Of a stretch of DNA of 37,006 nt, positions 22,487-31,071 are shown piece after piece. The notes below the pieces were generated by a model that saw nothing but the letters and a program-made list of their open reading frames with translations, made no database searches and was not told the origin of the DNA. Numbering within the stretch: position 1 is the stretch's first letter; the number at the start of each line of letters is the position of its first letter. Location: positions 1-37,006 of the forward strand of contig CAJMHI010000016.1 of the NCBI GenBank assembly GCA_905213155.1, given 5' to 3'. The stretch is from an uncultured Acidaminococcus sp. Lineage in GTDB: Bacteria > Bacillota > Negativicutes > Acidaminococcales > Acidaminococcaceae. A program made the translations under genes and the position numbers.

Positions 22487-23443
22487 TTATCGCATGGGGT
22501 GGGCAAAATTCAGCGGATTCACCGCACTTCCATTTTTCCGGATTTCAAAATGCACATGAGGGCCGGTGCTGTAGCCGCTGCTTCCCACGTAGCCAATTAC
22601 GTCGCCCCGGCGTACTTTTTGTCCGGGCTGCACGACAATGGCGCTCATATGGCCATAGCAGGTCATCATCCCATTACCATGGTCAATGCTGACAAAGCGT
22701 CCATACCCGCCATTCCAGTCTGCTTCCTGCACGGTCCCCGTTGCGGATGCTTTAATGGGCGTGCCATAGTCCACCGCAATGTCAATCCCGGGGTGATAAT
22801 CGCTGCCCTTGCCAAAGGGATCGGCCCTCAGGCCATAAAAGGAACTGATTTCCCCGCCGGCAACAGGCCAGCCATAGGTTCCATCCCCTGTATCGGAAAG
22901 GGCCAGCAACATATTGCTGAGGTTTTCTTTTTTATAGGCGAGTTTTTTCCAGTTGATTTCATCCTGCACTTCCAGAATGGATAACTGATCCGCCGCGGTA
23001 GATCCCCCCTGTCCGCTGTGATCTAGTTCCTGGGATTTCTGGTCCACCACTTGTTCGCCGACCTTAACGCCTTCTTTAGCCAGTTTCTGCCGCACGGCAT
23101 TTTCCAGCTGAACCACCTGGCTCAGCTCTTTTTGGAGTTTTTCGTTGTTATCCATGAGTTTAGCCATGCGCTCGGTATAGGCACCGTAATCGGCCCGGTA
23201 ATTGGCTAGTTCCAGCTGCTCATTCCAGCTCCGTACCAAAATTCCGGCACACACCGCAAGGCCCATAATACATCCTAAAAAGCAGCATAAAAAGCCGGCA
23301 ATTCCTTTTTTGCCCAGATGGAAGTTCTGGACGTTGCCTTCTTTGTCCTGCCAGGTGAACGTTGCTCCGGCTCCCAGAAATTTTATACCATGCAGCTGCT
23401 CCTTCAGATTGCGCAATTTTTCTTGTATTTTTTCCTGCTTCAT
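22487..23443 (-). CDS. M23-family peptidoglycan endopeptidase with membrane anchor
   Basis: A 318-residue protein. A short cytoplasmic N-terminus is followed by one membrane segment (about 68-92, GFLCCFLGCIMGLAVCAGIL), a coiled-coil region (about 95-165) and a C-terminal M23/LytM domain with the metal motifs YHPGIDIA (H-x3-D) and GPHVHFEI (H-x-H). All four zinc-site features are present, so it should be active on cell-wall peptides outside the membrane. Start 23443 was chosen because GGAGAGG precedes it; earlier in-frame Mets have none. A terminator-like hairpin ends only about 20 bases before the start, which is unusual. Confidence 0.92.
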   Translation of the reverse strand: MKQEKIQEKLRNLKEQLHGIKFLGAGATFTWQDKEGNVQNFHLGKKGIAGFLCCFLGCIMGLAVCAGILVRSWNEQLELANYRADYGAYTERMAKLMDNNEKLQKELSQVVQLENAVRQKLAKEGVKVGEQVVDQKSQELDHSGQGGSTAADQLSILEVQDEINWKKLAYKKENLSNMLLALSDTGDGTYGWPVAGGEISSFYGLRADPFGKGSDYHPGIDIAVDYGTPIKASATGTVQEADWNGGYGRFVSIDHGNGMMTCYGHMSAIVVQPGQKVRRGDVIGYVGSSGYSTGPHVHFEIRKNGSAVNPLNFAHPMR

Positions 23444-23463
23444 AAACCTCTCCATAAAAACAA

Positions 23464-23482
23464 GGCGTGCCTGCAGCACGCC
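23464..23482 (-). terminator. Terminator-like hairpin directly before the M23 start
   Basis: GGCGTGC (23464-23470) and GCACGCC (23476-23482) form a 7-base GC-rich stem with a 5-base loop, followed on the minus strand by TTGTTTTTATGG. It has every mark of an intrinsic terminator, yet it lies between the predicted M23 promoter and its start codon. Confidence 0.75.
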
Positions 23483-23522
23483 CCGGATTACACGCAACTA
23501 CTATTTGACTGCCATGTCCCAT

Positions 23523-23550
23523 TCTATACTCTTTATCCCCGGTTCTTCAA
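23523..23550 (-). promoter_or_regulatory. Probable promoter of the M23 gene
   Basis: TTGAAG (23545-23550), 16-base spacer, TATAGA (23523-23528) on the minus strand, giving a leader of about 75 bases that includes the hairpin at 23464-23482. Confidence 0.55.
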
Positions 23551-23577
23551 GGATTGCCTTAAAACTTTCACATTTCC

Positions 23578-25200
23578 TTACAAAAGATGGAGTTTGTGAC
23601 CTAGGGCCGCCATGCGACGCCCCAAGAAGGGAATCTGCCGCAGTTCTTCTTCTGGCATGGTTTTAAGTGCCAGAAGCAGCACCGCATACACCGGCAACGC
23701 CACCACCATACCGCCCAAAATGCTTATCCCTCCACGGGGAATCATGGTCAAAACGCCCCGGACGGCCGCCCCCATCACAACAGCAGAAACCATAATTTTG
23801 AAAAGAAGTTTGATCTCCAGAGAAAATCCCGTGTATTTCTTGATAAAGAACAAATTTAGCAGCGCAGCCACACCGATATCCGATACGGTGGCCCAGGAAG
23901 AACCTACAATGCCCATGGTAGGTGTCAGGTTCCAGTTAAGTAGCACTTTGCTCACGGCTGCGAGAATCATATTCAGTACAGGAATTTTGGTCTTTCCAAG
24001 GCCCTGCAAAATCCCCGTGCTCACCTGGTGGAGTCCCAATAGAAAAATGGCCCAACTCATGGTTTCAATGGCCGGCCCTGCTTTTGGGGCGTTGTAGATC
24101 AACGCTGCCACACGGCCGCCCAAAACGTGAAGCCCCACACTGCAGGGAATGGTAATCACTGCCGCCACGGAAAAAGCTGTCGCCACTTTTTCCCGGATCC
24201 CTGCGCTGTCCTGTAAAGTACGGGATTCGCTGATAGAAGGAACCAAACTGATGGAAAGCGCCGCAGTTAAAATGGTGGACATATTGATTAACGGTACCGC
24301 CATCCCCGTCAGATAGCCAAACAGCGTAGTGGCTTCTCCTAAGGACCAGCCTCCTGCCATAAGCCGGCGCGGCACAATCATCATATCCAGATTGGACACC
24401 ACTGGCAACATTAAGCTGGACATAGAAACCGGAATGGCCAGACTGATAAGCCGCTTAATAATTTTGCCAGCCGGTTCCAATGGATGGGGTACGACTTCTA
24501 TCGTTTTCTCTTTCGGATAAAATTGATGCCGCAGTTTCCTGTAAAATCCCAAAAGGACCAATAAGCCGCAAAATGCCCCGGCCCCTGCGCCCATACTAGC
24601 CCCCGCCGCAGCAAAAGTCAGGCCATAGGGCATGAAAAGTGCGGAAAAGGCAATCATGGTCACTACCCGCACCAACTGTTCCGTAATTTCAGAACAGGCG
24701 GTCGGCGTCATGATCTGCCAGCCCTGAAAATACCCCCGGAAGCTGGACAAAAACGTCACGAAAAACACGGCCGGTGCCAGGGCGATGATGGAATAGTAGG
24801 CCCGGGGATCGGGAATAATCCGATTATCCACCAGATAATGGGCCAGACCGATAAGGCACAGGGAAAAGAAAATTCCCGTGCAAAAGAGCATCCGCAGCGA
24901 TACCCGAAACACCCGCTGGGCACCCGTATAATCTTCCTGTGCCACTTTTTCCGCCGTAATAATGGAAATTGCGACTGGCAAGCCAGCTGAGGAAACGGTA
25001 ATTGCCATCAGATAGAGCGGAAACCCCATCTGATAAATGCCGATGCCTTCGCCCCCCATCACCCGGGACAAAATCACCCAGTTCAAGGCCCCAATGACTT
25101 TTACCACAATGCTGGAGATGGTAAGGATCAGCGTCCCCTTTAAAAATTTTTTATTCTGATTCACGGAAACAGTTCCCTGTTCCCCTTTCATTTCGGCCAT
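23578..25200 (-). CDS. MOP-superfamily flippase, SpoVB/MurJ-like
   Basis: A 540-residue membrane protein with about 14 hydrophobic segments. The start of the transport domain, KGTLILTISSIVVKVIGAL, and FFVTFLSSFRGYFQGWQ followed by PTACSEITEQLVRVV are typical of SpoVB/YtgP-type polysaccharide or lipid-linked precursor flippases. It likely moves a lipid-linked cell-wall or surface-glycan precursor across the membrane. The name SpoVB does not by itself imply sporulation. ATG at 25200 has AGGAGG upstream. The M23 peptidase gene lies 134 bases downstream on the same strand. Confidence 0.88.
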   Translation of the reverse strand: MAEMKGEQGTVSVNQNKKFLKGTLILTISSIVVKVIGALNWVILSRVMGGEGIGIYQMGFPLYLMAITVSSAGLPVAISIITAEKVAQEDYTGAQRVFRVSLRMLFCTGIFFSLCLIGLAHYLVDNRIIPDPRAYYSIIALAPAVFFVTFLSSFRGYFQGWQIMTPTACSEITEQLVRVVTMIAFSALFMPYGLTFAAAGASMGAGAGAFCGLLVLLGFYRKLRHQFYPKEKTIEVVPHPLEPAGKIIKRLISLAIPVSMSSLMLPVVSNLDMMIVPRRLMAGGWSLGEATTLFGYLTGMAVPLINMSTILTAALSISLVPSISESRTLQDSAGIREKVATAFSVAAVITIPCSVGLHVLGGRVAALIYNAPKAGPAIETMSWAIFLLGLHQVSTGILQGLGKTKIPVLNMILAAVSKVLLNWNLTPTMGIVGSSWATVSDIGVAALLNLFFIKKYTGFSLEIKLLFKIMVSAVVMGAAVRGVLTMIPRGGISILGGMVVALPVYAVLLLALKTMPEEELRQIPFLGRRMAALGHKLHLL

Positions 25201-25296
25201 ACTGCCTCCTGCCCAAAATTTGTGATACGAACGTATTGTATCATATTTTCTTTGGCCCTGTCTGTTAAATCTTCATTCAAAGATTAGAAAATCCGC

Positions 25297-26196
25297 CTAG
25301 ATAGAAGGTCCAGTCCCTTTTTTTATAAAGTCGACGAATTCCTGAGCAATAGGGCTCAAAGCTTCTTTTTGGTTAAAGGCCATATATATTGTTCTGCTAT
25401 AGCGTTGTTGTTTCGGTCCATACAGTGAAAGTCTCTTTAGTTTAAAGAATTCCAGGACATGACTTTCTGCCACAATGGCAACCCCAAAATGATGTGCTAC
25501 TAGCCCGGCAATATTCACTTCATTTGTCGCTGAACAATATTCCTGAGGTTCCCAGCCGCTTTCATGAATGTATTGTCGTATTCTTTTATAAAGTGTGACT
25601 TGTGGTAAATACGTAATCAGCGGATATGGAGCCAGCTCCCTGATGTTAATGGAGTCCTTTTTTGCCAACGGATGATCTTCAGGAACAATGGCTACCAAGG
25701 GTTGTACGACAGCAGGAATAAATTCAATGGTTTCATCTTTTTCCTCCTGGTTGCAGAAAATAATATCATGACGATAAGTTTTGAGTCCCTCAATCAACTC
25801 TCGACTTCCCAACTCATGAAAAGAGAATCGGAGGCGTTCGTACCCAGTCTCTTGCAGAAAAGCATTAACCTTTTCCGGAATATATCTCCATGCGAGGGAG
25901 GCAATATACCCCAAATCAATAAATCCCGGACCTAATACTCCTGCATTCTGTATTTCCTGCGTTGCGAGATGCAACCGTGACAAGCTACGGGAAACTTCAT
26001 TTTTAAAATATTCTCCCCTACGAGTAAGAGAAATTTTCCTTCCTTTCCGAAGAAATAGCTTGACACCCAGTTCTGCTTCTAGATGCTGGATAGCTGCACT
26101 GAGCGAAGGTTGGGATATCATCAGTTCTTCGGCAGCTTTATGAAAGTTAAGAGTTTCTACAGTTTTCAAGAAATAGTACAACTGAGTCAATGTCAT
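25297..26196 (-). CDS. LysR-family transcriptional regulator
   Basis: A 299-residue protein with an N-terminal winged helix (1-60; FHKAAEELMISQPSLSAAIQ) and a LysR effector domain (about 90-290). It is divergent from the SDR dehydrogenase, TRAP binding protein and isomerase genes, the usual arrangement for a LysR protein and its target. Like those genes it is visibly richer in A and T than its neighbours. Its effector is probably the compound bound or metabolised by that cluster. Confidence 0.93.
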   Translation of the reverse strand: MTLTQLYYFLKTVETLNFHKAAEELMISQPSLSAAIQHLEAELGVKLFLRKGRKISLTRRGEYFKNEVSRSLSRLHLATQEIQNAGVLGPGFIDLGYIASLAWRYIPEKVNAFLQETGYERLRFSFHELGSRELIEGLKTYRHDIIFCNQEEKDETIEFIPAVVQPLVAIVPEDHPLAKKDSINIRELAPYPLITYLPQVTLYKRIRQYIHESGWEPQEYCSATNEVNIAGLVAHHFGVAIVAESHVLEFFKLKRLSLYGPKQQRYSRTIYMAFNQKEALSPIAQEFVDFIKKGTGPSI

Positions 26197-26257
26197 ATAG
26201 CTTCATCCTCAATTTATTTAATAGCCTTTTACCTATCAGTCTGACGATAAATAGTAT

Positions 26258-26286
26258 TTTACTTTGTTTATTCTATCATAGATAAT
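26258..26286 (+). promoter_or_regulatory. Probable promoter of the SDR-TRAP-isomerase unit
   Basis: TTTACT (26258-26263), 17-base spacer, GATAAT (26281-26286). The symmetric TATC-N8-GATA at 26234-26249 just upstream is a candidate LysR site. Confidence 0.45.
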
Positions 26287-26299
26287 GAAGATATAGCAA
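26270..26299 (-). promoter_or_regulatory. Probable promoter of the divergent LysR gene
   Basis: TTGCTA (26294-26299), 18-base spacer, TAGAAT (26270-26275) on the minus strand. It overlaps the plus-strand promoter, so the two are likely to compete. Confidence 0.45.
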
Positions 26300-26353
26300 A
26301 AGCCTGAAAATTATGTAAGTTTCTCAATTCTGTATATGAAAGGGGACAGTAAT

Positions 26354-27106
26354 ATGGATCGCTTCAAAGAAAAAGTTGTATTATTTACAGGCGCCGGCGA
26401 CGTTACATTTGCGGCAGCCCAGCGAGTACTGGATGAGGGCGGTAAGATTGTACTTGCTGATTATTCCTTAAAAGCTCTTGAAGCTACATTTTCTGACCTA
26501 ACGGATAAAGGATATACCGCTGATAGAATTTTATGTTGTCCGTGCGATACTCGCAAAAAGTCGGACTGTGATGCCGTAGTACATCAGGCGCTCAACAAGT
26601 GGCAAAGAGTTGATACACTTGTCTCTACGGCAGGAATTATACGTCACCGTCCTATTGAAGAAATGACGGATCAGGAGTGGCAAGATGTTATTGATGTCAA
26701 TTTAACCGGTGTATTTCATAGTATCCAGTCAGTAGTTCCCGTAATGAAAAAACAAAACTATGGCCATATTGTAGTAATTTCATCAATTGGAGGGCGCACA
26801 GGCCGACCGGGAGTCGGTGTAAATTACGCCGCTTCTAAAGCAGGTGTTAATGGCATGGTGATTAATCTTGGCTATGCACTAGCTCCTTGGCACATTACTG
26901 TCAACAGCATTGCCCCCGGACCTTTAAAAGGAAGAATGTTCCAGTCCATGACAGAAGAACAAAAGAAAGCACTGGCTGATGGAATTCCTTTAGGGCGTGT
27001 AGGAGAAACCAACGATATTGCGGCAGCTATCGCTTACCTAGGAAGTGACGATGCTTCCTGGACGACAGGTGAAGTATTAGATGTCAACGGAGGCTTGCAG
27101 TATTAA
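26354..27106 (+). CDS. Short-chain dehydrogenase/reductase (classical SDR)
   Basis: A 250-residue protein. The active site is clear: Tyr158 and Lys162 in NYAASKAG, with Ser144 in VVISSIGG, and PGP follows the expected strand. The C-terminus GEVLDVNGG is typical of FabG/gluconate dehydrogenase-like enzymes. The coenzyme loop is odd: TGAGDVTFA (12-20) lacks the third glycine of TGxxxGxG, and NNAG reads STAG (91-94). It should still be an NAD(P)-dependent oxidoreductase of a sugar acid or related alcohol. Start 26354 has AAGGGG upstream; an in-frame Met at 26336 has none. It is 33 bases before the TRAP gene. Confidence 0.9.
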   Translation: MDRFKEKVVLFTGAGDVTFAAAQRVLDEGGKIVLADYSLKALEATFSDLTDKGYTADRILCCPCDTRKKSDCDAVVHQALNKWQRVDTLVSTAGIIRHRPIEEMTDQEWQDVIDVNLTGVFHSIQSVVPVMKKQNYGHIVVISSIGGRTGRPGVGVNYAASKAGVNGMVINLGYALAPWHITVNSIAPGPLKGRMFQSMTEEQKKALADGIPLGRVGETNDIAAAIAYLGSDDASWTTGEVLDVNGGLQY

Positions 27107-27139
27107 CTGCAATGCAGTGTGAAAGGAGATGTGATAACC

Positions 27140-28222
27140 ATGACGAAGAAATGGAAACTCTTGGCGGCTGGATTATGTGCAGCACTTACTTTGACAGGGT
27201 GCGGGACCGAAGAAAAACAGAGTAGTGAAAACAATAATTCAAAATATGCTAAGCTGTCTTCTGTCGAATTGATCCTTGCAGACTCAGCTGGAAAAGGGGC
27301 CGCCGGGGAACTTTTCGACCGTTCCTTTGCTAAACATCTGGAAAAAATCACAGATGGGAAAATAAAAGTAGATTTTCATCCGAATGGAGATTTAGGAAAT
27401 GATGTAGACCTGATCCGGCAATTAAAAAATGGAGACATTGACATGGTTGGATCCCAGATAGCAGCTTGGGCATCCTTTATTCCCCAAACAGCCGTCTTCG
27501 ACTATCCTATGTTATTTGCTAATTATAGTGGTGATGCCATTAATGAAGTCCTCAACGGTGATACAAAAACGCATGCCGCTTTAGAAAAAGCTTTTAATGC
27601 CGCAGGATTCGAATTAATAGGAATGGAACAAAACGCTACGTTCCGTATGACAACTTCCAACAAGCCGTTAAATAAATTGGAAGATTTCAAAGGCTTAAAA
27701 ATTCGCACCATGGAAAATAAGAACCATATGGATTTCTGGTCTTCCATAGGCGCTTCGCCAACTCCGCTAGCATTTGGTGAATTATATATTGCTTTGCAAA
27801 ATGGAACTGTAGATGCAGAAGAAAACGCCTCGGATACTATTGAAGGTGTGAATTTTAACGAAGTCCAAAAGTATCTGGAGGACACGAAACATATTCTCTA
27901 TATGAACCAGATCGTCATGAATAAGGCAAAATACGATGCATTGGCGCCAGAATACAAAGACGCCGTCAAACAAGCTACAAAGGAAGCTTTAGAAGAAATG
28001 CGTCCCCAGATGGAAAAAACAGATCAAGAAGCGAGGGCTCGTTTAGAGAAAAAAGGAATGAAACAGATTCAGTATACTAAAGAATTCTTTGACCAGGTTT
28101 TGGCTTTGCCCAGTGTAAAAGATCTGTATAAAAAGATTGATACACAAGTAGGAGACCTTGGTCAAACAATGAAAAAGGATTTAGAGGACGCCGCACAAAA
28201 ATATCCGAGAGGTAAAAAATGA
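27140..28222 (+). CDS. TRAP transporter solute-binding lipoprotein (DctP family)
   Basis: A 360-residue protein with a lipoprotein signal (L-T-G-C, lipidated Cys21). The DctP fold is shown by GDIDMVGSQIAAWAS, GLKIRTMEN with the conserved carboxylate-binding Arg, and ASPTPLAFGELYIALQNGTV. It should bind an organic acid outside the membrane and deliver it to a DctQ-DctM permease, but neither membrane subunit is present in the window. A lipid-anchored rather than freely periplasmic form is seen. Start 27140 is backed by AAAGGAGA. It overlaps the isomerase start by 4 bases, so it is made together with it. Confidence 0.9.
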   Translation: MTKKWKLLAAGLCAALTLTGCGTEEKQSSENNNSKYAKLSSVELILADSAGKGAAGELFDRSFAKHLEKITDGKIKVDFHPNGDLGNDVDLIRQLKNGDIDMVGSQIAAWASFIPQTAVFDYPMLFANYSGDAINEVLNGDTKTHAALEKAFNAAGFELIGMEQNATFRMTTSNKPLNKLEDFKGLKIRTMENKNHMDFWSSIGASPTPLAFGELYIALQNGTVDAEENASDTIEGVNFNEVQKYLEDTKHILYMNQIVMNKAKYDALAPEYKDAVKQATKEALEEMRPQMEKTDQEARARLEKKGMKQIQYTKEFFDQVLALPSVKDLYKKIDTQVGDLGQTMKKDLEDAAQKYPRGKK

Positions 28223-29043
28223 TGGGAGAAAAGCTTTTTTCCCTAGCGTACCTTACGCTACCCTCTACCCATCCCCTAGATCAAATTCAGATAGCCGCTT
28301 TATGCGGCTATCATGGGGTTGGACTTCGGACCTTATCACAAAACTGGCCCTCAGAGAAAACATGGTCTCTTGCAGATCCAGTTTTATTTCATGAAATCAA
28401 ATCAGCATTGCATGATACCAAGATGCGACTTTTTGATATCGAATTAGGAAGAATTGCTGATGGGGTGGATACTGCTAGTTTCGAACCAGATTTTGCACGA
28501 GCAGAAGAACTTGGGGCTATCTCAATAACGACCAGTATCTGGACAAAAGAAACGGTTTTTGCCAGATCGGAATTAAAAAAGATGGCCAAGCTCGCAGCAA
28601 AATATCATTTGATTCTCTCCCTGGAGTTTGTCCCCTTTGCAGAAGTAAAGAATCTTCAGCAAGCTTTGCAATGGCTGGATATAGCACAGGACCCCAATAT
28701 TAATATTCTTGTTGATATGTTACATGCTTATCGAACAAAAATTACCCCAGAGCAGCTCCAGCAATTACAAGCATCACAAGTTGGTTGTGTCCATATCTGT
28801 GATGGACCTGCATTCATTCCACCTTTGCAGCATCCTGATATGATTGGAGTAACCCGGTCTGCCCGGCTTTACCCCGGAGAAGGTGCCATACCTATTGCCA
28901 CAATCCTAAGAAACATGCCCGCCCCACCCTATTACGCCATTGAGCTCCCAAATAGCAAAGAAACTACAATGCGAGGGCAAATTGGTCATGCCAGAAAATG
29001 TCTGCGAACGACAAAGGAATACTTTAGGGTACACAATCTATAG
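28219..29043 (+). CDS. Xylose isomerase-like TIM-barrel protein (sugar isomerase/epimerase)
   Basis: A 274-residue protein of the AP endonuclease 2/IolE superfamily. Metal-site candidates appear in the usual order: Glu in LSLEFVPF, Asp and His in ILVDMLHAY, His in VGCVHICDGP, and Glu in YYAIELPN. Members isomerise, epimerise or dehydrate sugars and sugar acids. ATG at 28219 overlaps the TRAP stop (ATGA). Paired with the SDR enzyme, it suggests a short path for a sugar acid or polyol; the true substrate is not visible. Confidence 0.82.
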   Translation: MMGEKLFSLAYLTLPSTHPLDQIQIAALCGYHGVGLRTLSQNWPSEKTWSLADPVLFHEIKSALHDTKMRLFDIELGRIADGVDTASFEPDFARAEELGAISITTSIWTKETVFARSELKKMAKLAAKYHLILSLEFVPFAEVKNLQQALQWLDIAQDPNINILVDMLHAYRTKITPEQLQQLQASQVGCVHICDGPAFIPPLQHPDMIGVTRSARLYPGEGAIPIATILRNMPAPPYYAIELPNSKETTMRGQIGHARKCLRTTKEYFRVHNL

Positions 29044-29131
29044 TGGCTACCTCGTAGCTTCCTAATTTTACTTCATATGTGACCCAGGCTTACTAATTAC
29101 TTTTTTCTATACATTAACAGTTTTAGCCAAA

Positions 29132-29170
29132 CACTACGACTCCACCCGCATTGCGGATGGAGTCGTAGTG
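29132..29170. terminator. Bidirectional terminator between isomerase and alcohol dehydrogenase genes
   Basis: CACTACGACTCCA (29132-29144) and TGGAGTCGTAGTG (29158-29170) form a perfect 13-base stem, extended by CCGC/GCGG inside. It lies between converging genes; the minus strand continues TTTGG. Confidence 0.8.
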
Positions 29171-29196
29171 CTTATCATAAAAGTTTTTGCTTACAA

Positions 29197-30414
29197 TCAG
29201 AAATCTATATCCAAATCGTAGTAGCAGGCTTTCAGGAGTTTTTCCATTTCTTCCTGGTTGGGCTGACGGGGGTTGCTGCCGGTGCAGGCATCGGCAATGG
29301 CATCTTTGGCAATCTGTGGCAGGCGTTTTAAGAAAACATCTTCCGGTACAAACCCGGTTTCTGCCGGAAGTCCGTCTTTCCCGTAGAATTTAATGGCTTT
29401 AGGAATATTGAGCTTATCCTGCATACCCCGTACCCAGTCAATCAACTTCTGGACTTTTTCCTCATCACTGGTTCCGCCCAAATGCATGTAGTCAGCGATC
29501 ACGCCGTAGCGTTTTTTCGCCGTGGCATCCTTGGCATTGTAGGCAATGACCTTGGGCAGGTACATAGCGTTAGCCGCTCCGTGAATGATGTGGGCGCCGT
29601 AATCGGCAAAGGCAGCTCCTGTTTTGTGGGCCATGGAGTGCACAATTCCTAACAGCGCATTGGAAAACGCCATACCGGCCAGGCACTGGGCATAGTGCAT
29701 CTTATCCCGGGCCGCCATATCCCCGCCGTAGGAATCTACCAGGTACTTCTGGATCATTTCGATGGCATGGATGGCCAGCGGATCCGTAAATTCGCAGTTT
29801 GCCGTGGACACATAGGCTTCTACCGCATGGGTAAAAGCATCCATACCGGTATGGGCCACCAGTTTTTTGGGCATGCCATGGGTCAATTCGGGTTCAATGA
29901 TCGCAATATCCGGTGTAATTTCAAAGTCCGCAATGGGATACTTGACACCTTTCTGGTAATCGGTAATGATGGAAAACGCCGTTACTTCTGTCGCCGTGCC
30001 GCTGGTGGAAGGAATCGCCACAAAATGGGCTTTCTGGCGTAGTTTCGGTAAGCCGAATACCTTTCTCATTTCTTCAAAGGTGATATCCGGATATTCGTAT
30101 TGAATCCACATCGCTTTTGCTGCGTCAATCGGGGATCCGCCGCCGATGGCCACAATCCAGTCCGGCTGAAAGTCCAGCATCATCTGGGCGCCTTTTTTCA
30201 CCGTTTCCACAGAAGGATCACTTTCAATGCCTTCGTAGATTTTAACATCCATCCCGGCTTCTTTCAGGTACGCCTCTGCTCTGCCCAGCGATCCGTTTCT
30301 CCGGGCACTGCCCCCGCCGGTGCAGATGACAGCCCGTTTTCCATCCAGTGTCTTCAGCACGGCCATTGCATCCGTCCCATGATAAATATCCCGGGGTAAC
30401 GTAAATCTTGCCAT
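29197..30414 (-). CDS. Iron-containing alcohol dehydrogenase
   Basis: A 405-residue group III alcohol dehydrogenase. GGGSPIDAAK (91-100) binds NAD(P); metal ligands are read as Asp192 and His196 (GMDAFTHAVE), His259 (GIVHSMAHK) and His278 (IIHGAANA), with about five extra residues between the last two compared with FucO. It would interconvert an aldehyde and alcohol as a fermentative electron sink. GGGAGGC precedes the ATG. It has its own promoter and terminator, so it is a single-gene unit separate from the RidA genes upstream. Confidence 0.94.
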   Translation of the reverse strand: MARFTLPRDIYHGTDAMAVLKTLDGKRAVICTGGGSARRNGSLGRAEAYLKEAGMDVKIYEGIESDPSVETVKKGAQMMLDFQPDWIVAIGGGSPIDAAKAMWIQYEYPDITFEEMRKVFGLPKLRQKAHFVAIPSTSGTATEVTAFSIITDYQKGVKYPIADFEITPDIAIIEPELTHGMPKKLVAHTGMDAFTHAVEAYVSTANCEFTDPLAIHAIEMIQKYLVDSYGGDMAARDKMHYAQCLAGMAFSNALLGIVHSMAHKTGAAFADYGAHIIHGAANAMYLPKVIAYNAKDATAKKRYGVIADYMHLGGTSDEEKVQKLIDWVRGMQDKLNIPKAIKFYGKDGLPAETGFVPEDVFLKRLPQIAKDAIADACTGSNPRQPNQEEMEKLLKACYYDLDIDF

Positions 30415-30471
30415 GTTGTTTGCCTCCCTTCATCACAGTTATCAAAGTCCGCATCCTTTTGATGTGGTTTT

Positions 30472-30500
30472 AGTATAGCGCGTTTAGAGTTTTTTATCAA
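30472..30500 (-). promoter_or_regulatory. Promoter of the alcohol dehydrogenase gene
   Basis: TTGATA (30495-30500), exactly 17 bases, TATACT (30472-30477) on the minus strand, a near-consensus promoter. Just downstream ATCAAA and TTTGAT form a possible operator. Confidence 0.8.
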
Positions 30501-30521
30501 ATTAGTTTTTATTAAATTATA

Positions 30522-30555
30522 AAACACAGCAGACCTCAAACGATCTGCTGTGTTT
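30522..30555 (-). terminator. Terminator after the RidA-family gene
   Basis: AAACACAGCAGA (30522-30533) and TCTGCTGTGTTT (30544-30555) form a perfect 12-base stem with a 10-base loop, followed on the minus strand by TATAATTTAAT; it lies 12 bases after the RidA stop. Confidence 0.8.
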
Positions 30556-30567
30556 CTATTCCTGCTA

Positions 30568-31047
30568 CTATTTTAATTCGTACCGCAAACGGTTATACGG
30601 AGACGTCCCAAAATCTACACTGTCAGGTTCTGGCCCGGCCATAGCCATCAGATTGATTTCTACCGGTGCATCCCCGGGCAGTGTCCCCATGCCCAAGGCA
30701 CAGCGGGCACAGATACCTGCTGTACCCAGTTCTTCCAGCAAATAGGCAGAAGCAAAATCCGCTAGTTTAGGATGCTGCAAAAAATCCGGAGCCGCATTCA
30801 CGTATACATTCATGAGCAGCACCTGCTGAATGATTTCTCCGCCCTTCAGCTGGTTTTTGGCAGCCGTAAGTGCATTTTGCGCTGCCAGTCGTACAGCTTC
30901 CTCATAGGTCTCCAGCGGTTCGCCAGCCATAACCTTGCCTTTTTGGATGAGCACACCGTCCTTACGGGGTGTCATCCCCGCTGTCACGATCAAATCCCCT
31001 GTCCGAATCGCCGGTACATAGTTTCCCTGTGGAATTGGATTTTTCAT
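30568..31047 (-). CDS. RidA/YjgF-family protein
   Basis: A 159-residue protein, about 30 residues longer than typical RidA because of a C-terminal tail after residue 137. The active-site counterparts are Arg115 (CARCALG) and Glu130 (VEINLMAM). RidA proteins hydrolyse reactive enamine/imine products such as 2-aminoacrylate released by PLP enzymes. Placement directly after two PLP enzymes (24 bases from the nearer one) suits that role. The Cys after Arg115, where Ser or Thr is common, suggests a side branch of the family, so imine deaminase activity is not certain. Confidence 0.85.
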   Translation of the reverse strand: MKNPIPQGNYVPAIRTGDLIVTAGMTPRKDGVLIQKGKVMAGEPLETYEEAVRLAAQNALTAAKNQLKGGEIIQQVLLMNVYVNAAPDFLQHPKLADFASAYLLEELGTAGICARCALGMGTLPGDAPVEINLMAMAGPEPDSVDFGTSPYNRLRYELK

Positions 31048-31071
31048 AGTGATCCCTTCCCTTTCTGCGGC

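Noticed and set aside
25268..25285. AATCTT/AAGATT hairpin after the LysR gene at 25297
   Set aside because: Only six weak A/T-rich pairs and no convincing T-run, so not called as a terminator.
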